From assembly GCA_949317995.1 (NCBI GenBank), contig OX439036.1, positions 7,792,356-7,856,355 on the forward strand: a DNA stretch of 64,000 bases, read 5' to 3'. Position numbers and translations under genes: made by a program. The DNA comes from Acholoe squamosa. Its lineage: Eukaryota; Annelida; Polychaeta; Phyllodocida; Polynoidae. The notes under the pieces were generated by a model that had not been told where the DNA came from, ran no database searches, and saw only the letters and a program-made list of their open reading frames with translations. Positions 8,098-17,307 of this stretch are shown piece by piece (position 1 is the stretch's first letter; every line of letters begins with the position of its first letter).

Positions 8098-8683
8098 CCT
8101 TAGAGCCCCAGAGATTAGACATGGAGCCAACTCAGGGTGGACCATCCACAGTCTTTTAGGCCCAAACGGCATCAAAAGTAAGGCCATGGATCTGTTCGAG
8201 ATCAGAATAACTATTATGGAGCACAAAGACATGATCAAACGTATATCCAGCGACGACTTAGGTGTATACCTAAACAACAAAACAGTTCAAAAAGAGCTCA
8301 CCCTACAAGACCCAATTGTATTGTCGGCCACCAAGGCCATGATATTCGATCTATGCAAAGATTTCCCCACAGTCCCATTGTGGGACAGATTCAGTGAGGA
8401 AACATCAAGCTATATAGCACTCCTATGTGCCAGGACTATGATTACCACAGAGAAACCACTTAAAGAGCTACCAAGATATGAAACAGGTATCGGCAGATAC
8501 AATGTCATTATCCAATCAACAAAGCGTTTGAGATGGCTAGATACTCCCACTTATACAGTTAAACCTATCAACCCTGAATTGACCCATTCTACCCCCCCCC
8601 CCTTTACACATTTACGACGTGAAAAATCAATTACTCCCCTTCAATTCATTTCCCCTTTCAATTCTCACGACCTTTTTACATGA
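8098..8683 (+). CDS. Unrecognised accessory protein exon
   Basis: The frame is open from the acceptor at 8097/8098 to TGA 8681-8683; the first internal ATG is at 8186. Joined in phase to the 7738 exon it would give about 215 residues. I do not recognise it: no signal peptide or membrane segment, helical and moderately charged in the middle, with a Pro/Thr run near the end (around 8590-8605). The frame is closed by TAA (8051-8053) just upstream of the acceptor tract. It sits where complex retroviruses keep regulatory genes, between pol and env, and could be regulatory, but nothing in the sequence proves it. Initiation at ATG 8186 without splicing is the alternative. Confidence 0.5.
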
Positions 8684-8960
8684 CTAAGATGGAGACATCC
8701 TGCTAGTTAAGGCATCAGCCTAGCAAACTGATAACCTTTTAAACAAACACGTCCAAAAGCGCCACATTCACACTACACTTAACCAAGAACACACCCAAAC
8801 ACATATAGGACGACCACCGCCCAATCTACACAAACATACCTCACACAAAGCCAACCCCCCCCCAACCCACCCTTAGAACACCCAACTCACCCCAGACAAC
8901 AGTCCTATCTCAGTCTCTATGATCAATCTCTCACAAGCTTATCTAAATTTCTATTTTTAG
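8684..8960 (+). other. Spacer before env, ending in a splice acceptor
   Basis: C- and A-rich noncoding sequence. It ends in TCTATTTTTAG at 8960, directly before the env frame, which is closed by an in-frame TAA at 8944-8946 just upstream. That stop plus the acceptor indicates that env is read from a spliced RNA. Confidence 0.55.
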
Positions 8961-11667
8961 GACAGCAGCCTCCTTGGCAGCACTCCTCCTAATTTTGTGC
9001 GCCCAGACCCACCAGTCAGGAGCACAGGATTTTGTAACCAATGAAAAAACCATCTTCAGGCCAAACTATGGTGTTTTATTCACTAAAATACCCCAGAAAA
9101 TGATCTCAGGATATATGGATTACCCATTAGTTTTCACTTTAGACCTATCCTTCAATCAATCCTTGCAGCGACCGGACAAATTAACCTCCCTAATCAGCAA
9201 AAATGCCCCAAACTTTATCTTGGAAACCGCCCAAACTTTAGACCTAATTTTGGCAAATCTCTACCAAAAATCTCAAAAATCTTTAGCCCTATTAATAAAA
9301 TTTTTGGAACATCCCCAAACTAGGTCACCCAGAGGCGCCCCAGGACAAATCATAGGTGATATTTTAAGAGCATCAATTGGCTTGAGCACGCAACCTGAAG
9401 TAGACTTGTTGAATTCCGAAATGTCCGACTTAGAGAAAACTCTAGCCACCAAAATGCACGTGGTAGAATTAGCCACACATTTTCTCTTGAACATTTCTGA
9501 ATTTCATTATCAATCTTTGAGTATTTTCTCCAGCATGCAGAATGATACGGACGACGCCCTGGCTCTGCTCAGCTCCAACCTCCAACTGTTGACTAAGAAT
9601 GTATCAAACATCTTATTCAACCTGGAACAACAGAGCAGACAGGACACCTATCATTCGATGTTATTTACCGCTGCTAACTCTCAAATTGAAGCGCTAATGA
9701 ATCTGCAAAATGATTTAGACACCCTACTGGACTCACTAACCACTCTAATGGAAGGCGAGCTACCTCCAAAATTAATTCCACATAAAGTCATGGAAGATGG
9801 ACTTAATAATCTATCAAGCTCCTTGTATGAATCCAACAATGGTATCAAAATTCTAAACGTACCCACCGGTTTCTACTACCAAAGGAGAGTGCATGTGCAC
9901 TGGCATGACCAAAACAAACTTTACATCACGGTGCCTATACCCATAGGACTGGGAGACAATATCTACTCCATATATAGAGCGGAGGCCTTCCCAGTCCCAT
10001 TTGATACCACCAATGTAAACACTACTGGGTTTACACGAGTACAGCCATTGCCTAATTATATAGCCATGTCTGCGTCCCAGTCACACTACATTGAACTGGA
10101 TCACTCTGACTTAGATCTCTGTGATGTAAATGTTTTCATAACATGCAACCTGCCCCTGCCCATGTTATCTCCTAGGCACCCCACCTGCAGCTTATCCTTA
10201 TTTTTAGACCTACCTAACGCTGTACATAACACCTGCAATTTTCGGGTCCACATGACAGCACAAATTCCCAACATTGCTAAGCCCATCTCCCAGAGCTCCT
10301 ACTTGCTCATCACTAGCTTTCCACCTTCAATAATGCAATGCTCAAACTCAGGCCAAATTGAGATAAAAAATGCAGCCTACTCTATTATTTCAGTACCATG
10401 CCTCTGCTCACTTAAAAACAGAGGCATGATAATGATTAATTCAGACCTGTCCTGCGCCCAAAACTTTACTTTAGAACCTATCGCCAAAGTGCCCTTCAAC
10501 TTACCTCTATGGCAGCATTTTGGTAACCCGCCAAACAACATATCAGGAGTAACCATAGCAACCACTCCGACCCACCTAGACCTACCAAATTTTCAGCGCC
10601 TAAAGCGCCTTCACAACCAAAAATTCCTACCCCTATTCAAGGACATTTTAGACTTAAAAGGCGCTGCCACCAAAATTCATGACAAATCATCCATCCTGAG
10701 CACCAACTCACTCATACATCTAGGATATCACCTGGAGTTTTCCCCTTGGTTACACCTGTTGTCGCCAGCCATCGCCATCTTGTGCTGCCTGATCACGTGT
10801 CGCATACACATGCGCGTGGTATACTTAGCCCAATTAGTGACCATTCACAGTCGAGCAACGATGGCTGACGCAGCATCTTGGAATAAGCTTAAAGAGATGA
10901 TCAAAAATACCAACCAAAATTGGCCCACACGGACCACACCCCAGGAGATCACTACACCTGACTGGATTCAGATGCCAGGAAGGTATGATTCCATGATTGC
11001 CTTCCTAGGCATCATCCTCAGCCTGTTATTCATCAAGGCGGCGGGAAGATGCTGTCTTAGGCATTGGCCCTACGGCAGACAGGACCCCGCCCCCGGAACA
11101 CCAAGATTCGTGCTGAAGGTACACTCTGGAGGGCACACATATGCCTTTCCAGTGGGATTAATGGTGTATGGAAGGAACCTTTGGCCAGCATCCATCTTGT
11201 CACCCAAACTAGCACCACCCAGGTTAACTTTCCCCCTAGCCCGTAATCTTGATGCGCATTGGAAGTCGGACGTCGGAATGATCATTGGTGGAAGACTAAG
11301 GACGGTGAGGCTGGAGAGATACCCCAGTTGCCCTTTGCTCTGGCGGATCCCCCTCACAATCATCCTCAGATCGAGACCCCACACGGTCACCCTGGCCATT
11401 GTACAGGAAAACCAGCCCGATTTCCAACTCACACCAAGTGAATATGAACTGTCAGCCAGCTGCAAACCAGTGCCACCTCTGACACGGAGAAAAGACCTAA
11501 GCAGGCGGGAAGCCCCTAAAGCCTCCACCAGTGGGACAACTCTGGCAGAGATGGCCCTGCTACAACTCAGGGAAACCCAACCACCCAAGGATCTATACCT
11601 ATTCGACCCTACACTGGCTGAGAGGGCCATTAACACCATAGATGGTAGGTTTTCTTTAAAACTTTAA
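8961..11667 (+). CDS. env: Envelope glycoprotein, F-type (errantivirus/baculovirus F) like
   Basis: About 900 residues; numbering from the TTG at 8974. The exon opens with a hydrophobic signal peptide (1-18) that has no in-frame ATG ahead of it (the first is at 9100, residue 43), so the start must come from an upstream exon. RSPR at 117-120 is a furin-like site followed by a Gly/Ala-rich, fusion-peptide-like segment; 140-260 is a heptad-rich coiled coil; VPIPIG and FPVPF blocks near 320-345 resemble the IPxP region of F proteins; Cys-rich pairs follow. A transmembrane segment lies at about 590-611. Unusually, a second hydrophobic segment (671-690) and a further tail of about 207 residues follow. 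Family errantivirus Env proteins are usually much shorter. No frame break is seen. Assignment to the F-type fold rests on motif order, not on alignment. Confidence 0.8.
11642..11650 (+). other. Candidate splice donor near the end of env
   Basis: ATG|GTAGGT, with GT at 11,645-11,646, lies eight codons before the env stop. It leaves one base of a codon. Joined to the acceptor at 12,991/12,992 it would put the reader in the 1 mod 3 frame, which is open to TAA at 13,204-13,206, giving Env an alternative, longer polar C-terminus. Motif-level evidence only. Confidence 0.3.
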
Positions 11668-12022
11668 ACCATTAGTTTCGGCTGATGTGGGGATCGTTGG
11701 GTACGCTCAGCGTCCTCATCGACCTCCACCGGCCACCCCCCGAGGTTCCTCCCATAATGGACTGTCCCCAGCGCCCACAGGCCCGGTGACAACACTGGAC
11801 GGTACCACCACCCTTATGTGGGGATGGCAGGTGCTGAACAGCGCTACATAGCAGACCGGATAGCCCTGAGACGCTGATGTGGGGATCCCCCTCCTATCCG
11901 GCGAGATCCCCCCGAGACCCCCCAAGGACCCCCCCATAGGGCCCCCATCCCAACCATACATAACCATACCCACAAATCGCAATATCCCGCCATTGCTTCA
12001 CTTTGCACATCACTGGATCTTA
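11668..12022 (+). other. Noncoding region after env
   Basis: C-rich sequence with no good frame. GCTGATGTGGGGATC occurs twice, at 11,681-11,695 and 11,873-11,887, and ATTAGTTTCGG at 11,671 recurs near 12,147, so parts were duplicated. No promoter or RNA structure recognised. Confidence 0.5.
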
Positions 12023-12842
12023 TCAATGACGACGCAAGGCCGTTCCACAAACCACAAACGCAGTCATAACGTCTGCACCAAATTTTCGCGCCAGTCGCGA
12101 CCCGGCGTCGCCATTTTTAAAGAGCTTCGTGATATGCAAATGTCCATTAGTTTCGGTCACATGATCGTCGTGACTCGATACATAGACTGAAAACAACAAC
12201 ATCAACACGTGCAAACAACCTAGCTTCATGATAAAAGGGATTACTTACGTCTTTCCTAAAAGCCGTTCACTGCCGGCACCTGAGGCGCCAGCAGTAGGTA
12301 GGTGACCTGATGTATCCTACAAAAACAAATCCAAAATTGAAATTACCAAAAAGCCCGTAACAAATTCCTGATTCAAAATTTTCCAAAACAAATTCACCCA
12401 ACCACCAATTCAGAATTACTTACGTCCCGTCCTCGTTGATGAACACTGTGATCAACAGGGCGCGACCGTCCGGGAAATGGAGAACGCCTTGGACGATCTC
12501 CATCTTGCGTAACTACTGATAAGATAGCCGGCACCCATATCTTATATAGGACCAAGGCTATAGGCATCAAAACTCAAAATTTATTTCAAATCCGCGACCC
12601 CCACCCTCAAATTCAGTTAACATACCGTATAACAGAATGCCACAACTCGAAATTTTCCAAGACCTTTTTCAACCACCTTCATAAAACTTTAGGCCACTAT
12701 TCGAAATATTTTTCAGGATTTTTATCTGAATAATCAGGTTCAGCACGGTGAAGCGACAGCTCGGTACCGCCACCCAGTGTGATACAAATTAACCAACTAA
12801 GCTTGCTTAGTTACACTTACCGCTTTCTATTCTTGCAATCAT
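12023..12842 (-). CDS. Candidate spliced antisense gene inside the element
   Basis: On the minus strand three strong donors (GTAAGT or GTAAGTAA) and three acceptors define exons ending at 12,821; 12,515-12,424; 12,316-12,249; and from 12,186 down. Introns would be 305, 107 and 62 bases. Two readings cross them. From ATG 12,503 (aagATGG) the frame stays in phase through three exons to TGA 12,023-12,025, 103 codons, but has a TAG at codon 47, seven bases before the second donor. From ATG 12,842 in the first exon, four exons read without a stop to TAA at 12,147-12,149, about 73 residues, Arg/Ser/Gly/Pro-rich. The first reading looks more protein-like; the second is unbroken. Neither is recognised. 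The position between env and the 3' end recalls antisense genes of deltaretroviruses (analogy only). Confidence 0.42.
12541..12548 (-). promoter_or_regulatory. TATA-like box upstream of the antisense ATG 12,503
   Basis: On the minus strand TATATAAG lies 38 bases before the ATG at 12,503. It could start a short-leader antisense RNA inside what would otherwise be the first antisense intron. Motif and spacing only. Confidence 0.3.
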
Positions 12843-12991
12843 ATTGAGCTCTGTCAAGTTAATATTATGTGTCAAACAGCTGAAATTCATAGCACCTATT
12901 GGTTATCCTGTATTGACAAGGCCACCAGCTGACCCAAGCAGGATTTCACACCTCTGTTAATGGTTTGTTTTCACGGCTCTCTTCCCTACAG

Positions 12992-13691
12992 ACCCCTCCT
13001 CTGGAGACCTGGCAGCCCTACCATCCGTCGGCCCTCCAGCCCTGGAGAAAGACGAGCCGGGGCTATCATCGTCAAGGAAGGCGACAGGAAGAAGAAGCAG
13101 CATGGAAGAGGTCAAGCCAAATCCAACCCCACCAGCCGCGGACCCCGAGCCCCAGCAGCAACTTCCACCAGCCAGTGGAGGGAGCCAGCTAGGAAGCCCC
13201 ATCTAACACCCAGGGGAACCTATGTGTCGGCAGCTTGTAGGCCTGGGACACCCATGCCCCCAACCTACAGGCACGCCAATAATTACTGCCGCCACATCAA
13301 TGGACAGGTATCCGCTGCCAAACTCTGTATACCGTGTTACCATCAGCCAAATGGGTTCCTGTGCCCTTGCGCTTATGACAATAAACCTAAGCCAGGCGGC
13401 AACAGGCAACAGTTCCCACCCAGAACCATGTGGAAGCCCATGCCAGCTCGACCTAGCCCCACCACAGAGACAGACACAACCTCAGAGGACGGATCAGATG
13501 TGGCCACTGCTGGTGACTTAGCATCAGTATACCTAGACTTTTCGGACATTACCATCTCAAAATTCAGACCCATCAGATCCAGGAACCATCGTAAAGCTGA
13601 AGGCAGGTTTAAGAACTTCAACATCAAAGAACACCAAAACCTACCTCCAAATAGCATACACCCTAATCGACATTTCAGAACACACAAATAG
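12992..13691 (+). CDS. Cys-rich, basic 3' accessory exon
   Basis: The acceptor CTCTTCCCTACAG ends at 12,991; the 0 mod 3 frame then runs to TAG 13,689-13,691, about 233 residues after the acceptor. The frame also holds an ATG at 12,960 ahead of the acceptor, usable only in unspliced RNA. The exon needs two bases from the preceding exon, which matches the donor at 7799. The N-terminal part is Pro/Arg/Lys-rich with a KKK-containing basic patch; the middle has six cysteines and several His in a pattern including CIPC and CPC, suggestive of metal binding; the C-terminal third is acidic then basic. Not recognised. A basic plus Cys-rich small protein near the 3' end would suit a regulatory factor, but this is inference. 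All three frames are open between 12,994 and about 13,190. Confidence 0.5.
12994..13206 (+). CDS. Overlapping alternative frame, possible alternative Env tail
   Basis: The 1 mod 3 frame is open from the acceptor to TAA 13,204-13,206, about 70 codons, Pro/Ser/Glu-rich and without membrane segments. It is the frame entered if the donor at 11,645 is joined here. The third frame is also open, to 13,192. High GC can keep frames open by chance, so this is weakly supported. Confidence 0.25.
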   Translation, partial: PSSGDLAALPSVGPPALEKDEPGLSSSRKATGRRSSMEEVKPNPTPPAADPEPQQQLPPASGGSQLGSPI

Positions 13692-14544
13692 ACATTTCAC
13701 AGAATCAATTCTTGTACTACCCAACCATTGAGATACGATTGTAAACAACCCCCGTGCCTATACGTATCATTTGTTTTCTGTGAATGTAAAAGTTTTTTTT
13801 TTTTTTTTCTCTACCAAGTATGTCAAATCCTTTTCACTGGATTCTTCAAAAAGCCTGTTCTGTTTAGGCCAAATGTATATATTAGCTTAAGATTTCTCTC
13901 CTTTGATGAACATTATGAGACTAAAAACCAAAATGGCCTCCTGGTTTAACTCTAGGCGCTATAAAGTTCATCACCTTTACCATTGTTTTTCAAGCTCAAC
14001 CATGAAATGTATTTATGAGTTTTAGTCACCCCATTCATTTACCCCTTTCATATATATTTGATGAATATTTTGCGTCCCTGTTATACACTACTCCACCTTA
14101 ATTTTCACCTTGTAACTAACTTTGCAAGATAAACTTGGTAGTGTGGAGCCAAAAATTCATCACCCTTATGCTGATCTTTGACCCCACAGTACCAAGAATT
14201 ACCGACCCCAGTTAATTCTCACATGGACAAGTTCTGGCATATCAATGCGCCAAACAGAACTTGCCACCAGACCAAGAAAATTCCCATCTTTTCAAAATAA
14301 CAGGCATACGCACACATTATAAGCATATAACATGTAACCTTTATAACCTGTACATAGATTAAGTCACTTGATCCACGCGAACCGTATTCTTGTAAACCCA
14401 GAAAGAAGCGTTTTTATTATACCGCATGTTATGTAAACTCGTCAGATTTTCACAAAAACCTTGTATATGTACCATAATACCCATAATTGTCAATGGACTT
14501 GGCAAAGCCTTATTTTTCTGCTTATTTTTCTCCCTTTACACTCG
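13692..14544 (+). other. 3' noncoding region before the LTR
   Basis: AT-rich sequence without a convincing frame. It contains a T-run (13,793-13,808) and an inverted match between about 14,475-14,490 (ATAATACCCATAAT) and GGGTATTATAATT inside the LTR near 14,590. No gene seen. Confidence 0.55.
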
Positions 14545-14572
14545 TGCAGAGACGAGTAGGAATGTGGGGATT
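14545..14572 (+). other. Polypurine tract for plus-strand priming
   Basis: A purine-rich run with GAGACGAGTAGGAATGTGGGGA ending at 14,570, then TT and the LTR start TGTCAATGG. Location directly before the LTR and the G-run at its end are as expected for a polypurine tract, though it has several pyrimidine interruptions. Confidence 0.5.
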
Positions 14573-14968
14573 TGTCAATGGACCATTCTGGGTATTATAA
14601 TTATTTTTCATATTTACTAAATTCTTCGCCATATAAAAACCTGAGCTCTGCCCATGATCTACACTCAATAACATCCTGCATTCCCCAACAGGAACCAGGA
14701 CCCATTACTCACCACAAACACACTTCCTCGATGACACTCTGTGACATAAGGCACAAGGATGTAATAACATTCCAACCTTATCTACGCATACACAGTGTAA
14801 CTGGAGGAAGTGCGATCCACCTGTGGTGCCATATTTGGAATGGGAGAATATTTCACAATCTCCTCTCAATCCTCATCAACATGACTAACACACAGGTGGC
14901 AATCTCTCCCTATGACACGTGTCCCTATTTCATTGAGCCACGTGTATAGAATATTTCACAACACTGTG

Positions 14969-15009
14969 AGCTGCTCAAGTCTTTTATATAAAAGGCAGCT
15001 TGAGCAGCT
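14969..15009 (+). promoter_or_regulatory. LTR core promoter with TATA box in a hairpin
   Basis: TATATAAA at 14,985-14,992 sits in the self-complementary CTTTTATATAAAAG (14,981-14,994). It is flanked by 11-bp inverted arms AGCTGCTCAAG (14,969-14,979) and CTTGAGCAGCT (14,999-15,009). Transcription would start near 15,015-15,020, just past the right arm. Confidence 0.65.
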
Positions 15010-15151
15010 TCCAGTCATCTCTCCCAACTTACACCTTACACCTATACCTAGAATCTATGACAGGTTGAGCTATAGGATCAGAGGCAGAGCTTAGATCTTG
15101 GCGAGTGTTATCATTGTTACCACCTTTATGAAACACTCATGTCAGCTATGC

Positions 15152-15157
15152 AATAAA
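15152..15157 (+). terminator. LTR polyadenylation signal AATAAA
   Basis: AATAAA followed after about 20 bases by a GT-containing stretch (CCGTGTAC, 15,184-15,191). Order TATA then AATAAA inside one LTR supports a normal U3-R-U5 layout. Confidence 0.65.
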
Positions 15158-15291
15158 AGGATCAACTGAACTTCCCTGGATTCCGTGTACATTCACTTCA
15201 CCACATGTAACCGTCCGTTGACAATATGCTATAGAAGGGTGGGAAACTAAAGCGAACAGTGCTGCCCTCTGGTGCCTTTATTTGCTATGCA

Positions 15292-15360
15292 CAGACCTTG
15301 ATTACGGGGGTGAGTGGTGACTTTGCCAAAGTAACCCCTCACCTCCGTAATCAAGGTCTG
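15292..15360. repeat. Near-perfect 69-bp hairpin beside the LTR
   Basis: Arms of 34 bases starting CAGACCTTGATTACGG, with three mismatches and a one-base centre, extended by TATGC/GCATA with one bulge. It lies 69 bases after the LTR end. It could be a tiny fold-back transposon or a structured RNA; there is no evidence of transcription. Confidence 0.7.
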
Positions 15361-15561
15361 GCATATGGATAACACCTACACAGACTAAACCTGGTAACCA
15401 GTCCACACCCATGATTTTAGCGAACTTGTTGCAATAATGCACCAGGATGCGAGTTCATTTTCACACAATGTATGAAGTAAAGTAGGTTATATGGGGATTT
15501 ATTCTATTCATATAGAGTAGGCTTGTAGAACACATTCAGCCCAGCATTTAAAGATTGCTTA

Positions 15562-15650
15562 GGGAATAATGCACGGGGAATGGCTGTGGGAGTGCTCTAG
15601 ACTGTATTGAGACATCAAGGGGCCTTATAGACCACAGCCATTATTCCCGT
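15562..15650. repeat. Imperfect inverted repeat
   Basis: GGGAATAATG and ATGGCTGTGG on the left (15,562-15,590) are matched in inverse by CCACAGCCATTATTCCCGT (15,632-15,650), the left arm carrying an extra eight-base piece. A second small palindrome, TGCATTATC/GATAATGCA, is near 15,748-15,771. Confidence 0.5.
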
Positions 15651-15792
15651 TACAACACAGAAAAATCACCCATCAGCCACCTGACAACACATGAATATCA
15701 ATTGTGCAGTCTAAAGGTGAGATGAAGTTAACCCACTTTTCCAGGAGTGCATTATCCATCTAGATAATGCATGGTCAATCAGCCAATCAGAA

Positions 15793-17307
15793 CGCAGCAT
15801 TCAGGATGATGCACTCTGACTTCGCCCAGTAGTGATATAAAGACGAATATAGCAATCAGCCAAAATATCCCACAAGAGAAAGATTAGTTTCTTTCCCCTT
15901 GTTGAGGGGCTCACTTCAAGGGACACTGATGCAGGAGTGCATCGTGCCAGGTGATCATGATGCACTAATGAAGTACAGGAGTGCATCGTGCAAGGTCATC
16001 ATGATGCACTAATGAAGTGTAGGAGTGCATCATGCCAGGTCATCATGATGCACTAATGAAGTGTAGCGTGCATCATGCCAGGTCATCATGATGCACTAAT
16101 GAAGTGTAGGAGTGCATCGTGCCAGGTCATCATGATGCACTAATGAAGTGTAGGAGTGCATCGTGCCAGGTCATCATGAGGCACTAATGAAGTGTAGGAG
16201 TGCATCGTGCCAGGTCATCATGATGCACTAATGAAGTGTAGGAGTGCATCGTGCCCGGTCATCATGATGCACTAATGAAGTGCAGGAGTGCATCGTGCCA
16301 GGTCATCATGATGCACTAATGAAGTGTAGGAGTGCATCGTGCCAGGTCATCATGATGCACTAATGAAGTGTAGGAGTGCATCGTGCCAGGTCATCATGAT
16401 GCACTAATGAAGTGTAGGAGTGCATCGTGCCAGGTCATTATGATGCACTAATGAAGTGCAGGAGTGCATCGTGCCAGGTCATCATGATGTACTAATGAAG
16501 TGCAGGAGTGCATCGTGCCAGGTCATCATGATGCACTAATGAAGTGCAGGAGTGCATCGTGCCAGGTCATCATGATGCACTAATGAAGTGCAGGAGTGCA
16601 TCGTGCCAGGTCATCATGATGCACTAATGAAGTGCAGGAGTGCAACGTGCCAGGTCATCATGATGCACTAATGAAGTGCAGGAGTGCATCGTGCCAGGTC
16701 ATCATGATGCACTAATGAAGTGTAGGAGTGCATCGTGCCAGGTCATCATGATGCACTAATGAAGTGTAGGAGTGCATCGTGCCAGGTCATCATGATGCAC
16801 TAATGAAGTGTAGGAGTGCATCGTGCCAGGTCATCATGATGCACTAATGAAGTGCATCCAGGTCTGCTCTGGAGCACTTCATGGGAGCACCATGCCGACC
16901 CCATGCCGACGCAGCATTCAGGATGATGCACTCTGACTTCGCCCAGTAGTGATATAAAGACGAATATAGCAATCAGCCAAAATATCCCACAAGAGAAAGA
17001 TTAGTTTCTTTCCCATTGTTGAGGGGCTCACTTCAAGGGACATCGTGCATCGTGCCAGGTCATCATGATACACTTATGAAGTGTAGGAGTACATTGTGCC
17101 AGGTCATCATGATGCACTAATGAAGTGCAGGAGTGCATCATGCCAGGTCATCATGATGCACTAATGAAGTGTAGGAGTGCATCGTGCCAGGTCATCATGA
17201 TGCACTAATGAAGTGTAGGAGTGCATCGTGCCAGGTCATCATGATGCACTAATGAAGTGCATCCAGGTCTGCTCTGGAGCACTTCATGGGAGCACCATGC
17301 CGACCCC
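15793..17307. repeat. 44-bp satellite in two blocks with duplicated flanks
   Basis: About 21 copies of a 44-bp unit (15,931-16,854) and five more (17,041-17,260). Each unit contains AGTGCATCGTG and CATGATGCACT, an 11-bp inverted pair with one mismatch around a 9-base loop. Each block is preceded by the same 133-bp sequence (15,793-15,925 and 16,910-17,042) and followed by the same 49-bp sequence (16,854-16,902 and 17,259-17,307). So the whole cassette was duplicated and the arrays then changed length. No CRISPR character: there are no unique spacers. The 133-bp flank has a GATATAAAG TATA-like word. Confidence 0.9.

Larger units (their letters stand above)
14573..15223 (+). repeat. 3' long terminal repeat (651 bp)
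   Basis: Starts TGTCAATGG and ends CCGTTGACA, a 9-bp terminal inverted repeat with one mismatch, i.e. canonical TG...CA ends. It contains a TATA box (14,985-14,992) and AATAAA (15,152-15,157) in the right order, giving U3 of about 440 bases, R of about 160 and a short U5. Short open frames inside have no coding character. The 5' copy and the target-site duplication lie outside the window, so the ends rest on the inverted repeat and the purine tract. ATATG follows at 15,224 and would be one half of a 4-6 bp duplication. Confidence 0.8.

Noticed and set aside
11070..11639. 189-codon minus-strand open frame opposite the end of env
   Set aside because: It lies wholly opposite the env tail, has no splice or promoter signals of its own and no recognisable motif; it is best explained as a shadow of the env frame.
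14572..14949. 125-codon frame inside the 3' LTR
   Set aside because: Covers U3 with promoter elements; no coding character, and not expected in an LTR of this group.
15931..17260. Regular short repeats that could be taken for a CRISPR array
   Set aside because: Units abut without unique spacers and the host is clearly eukaryotic; it is a satellite.
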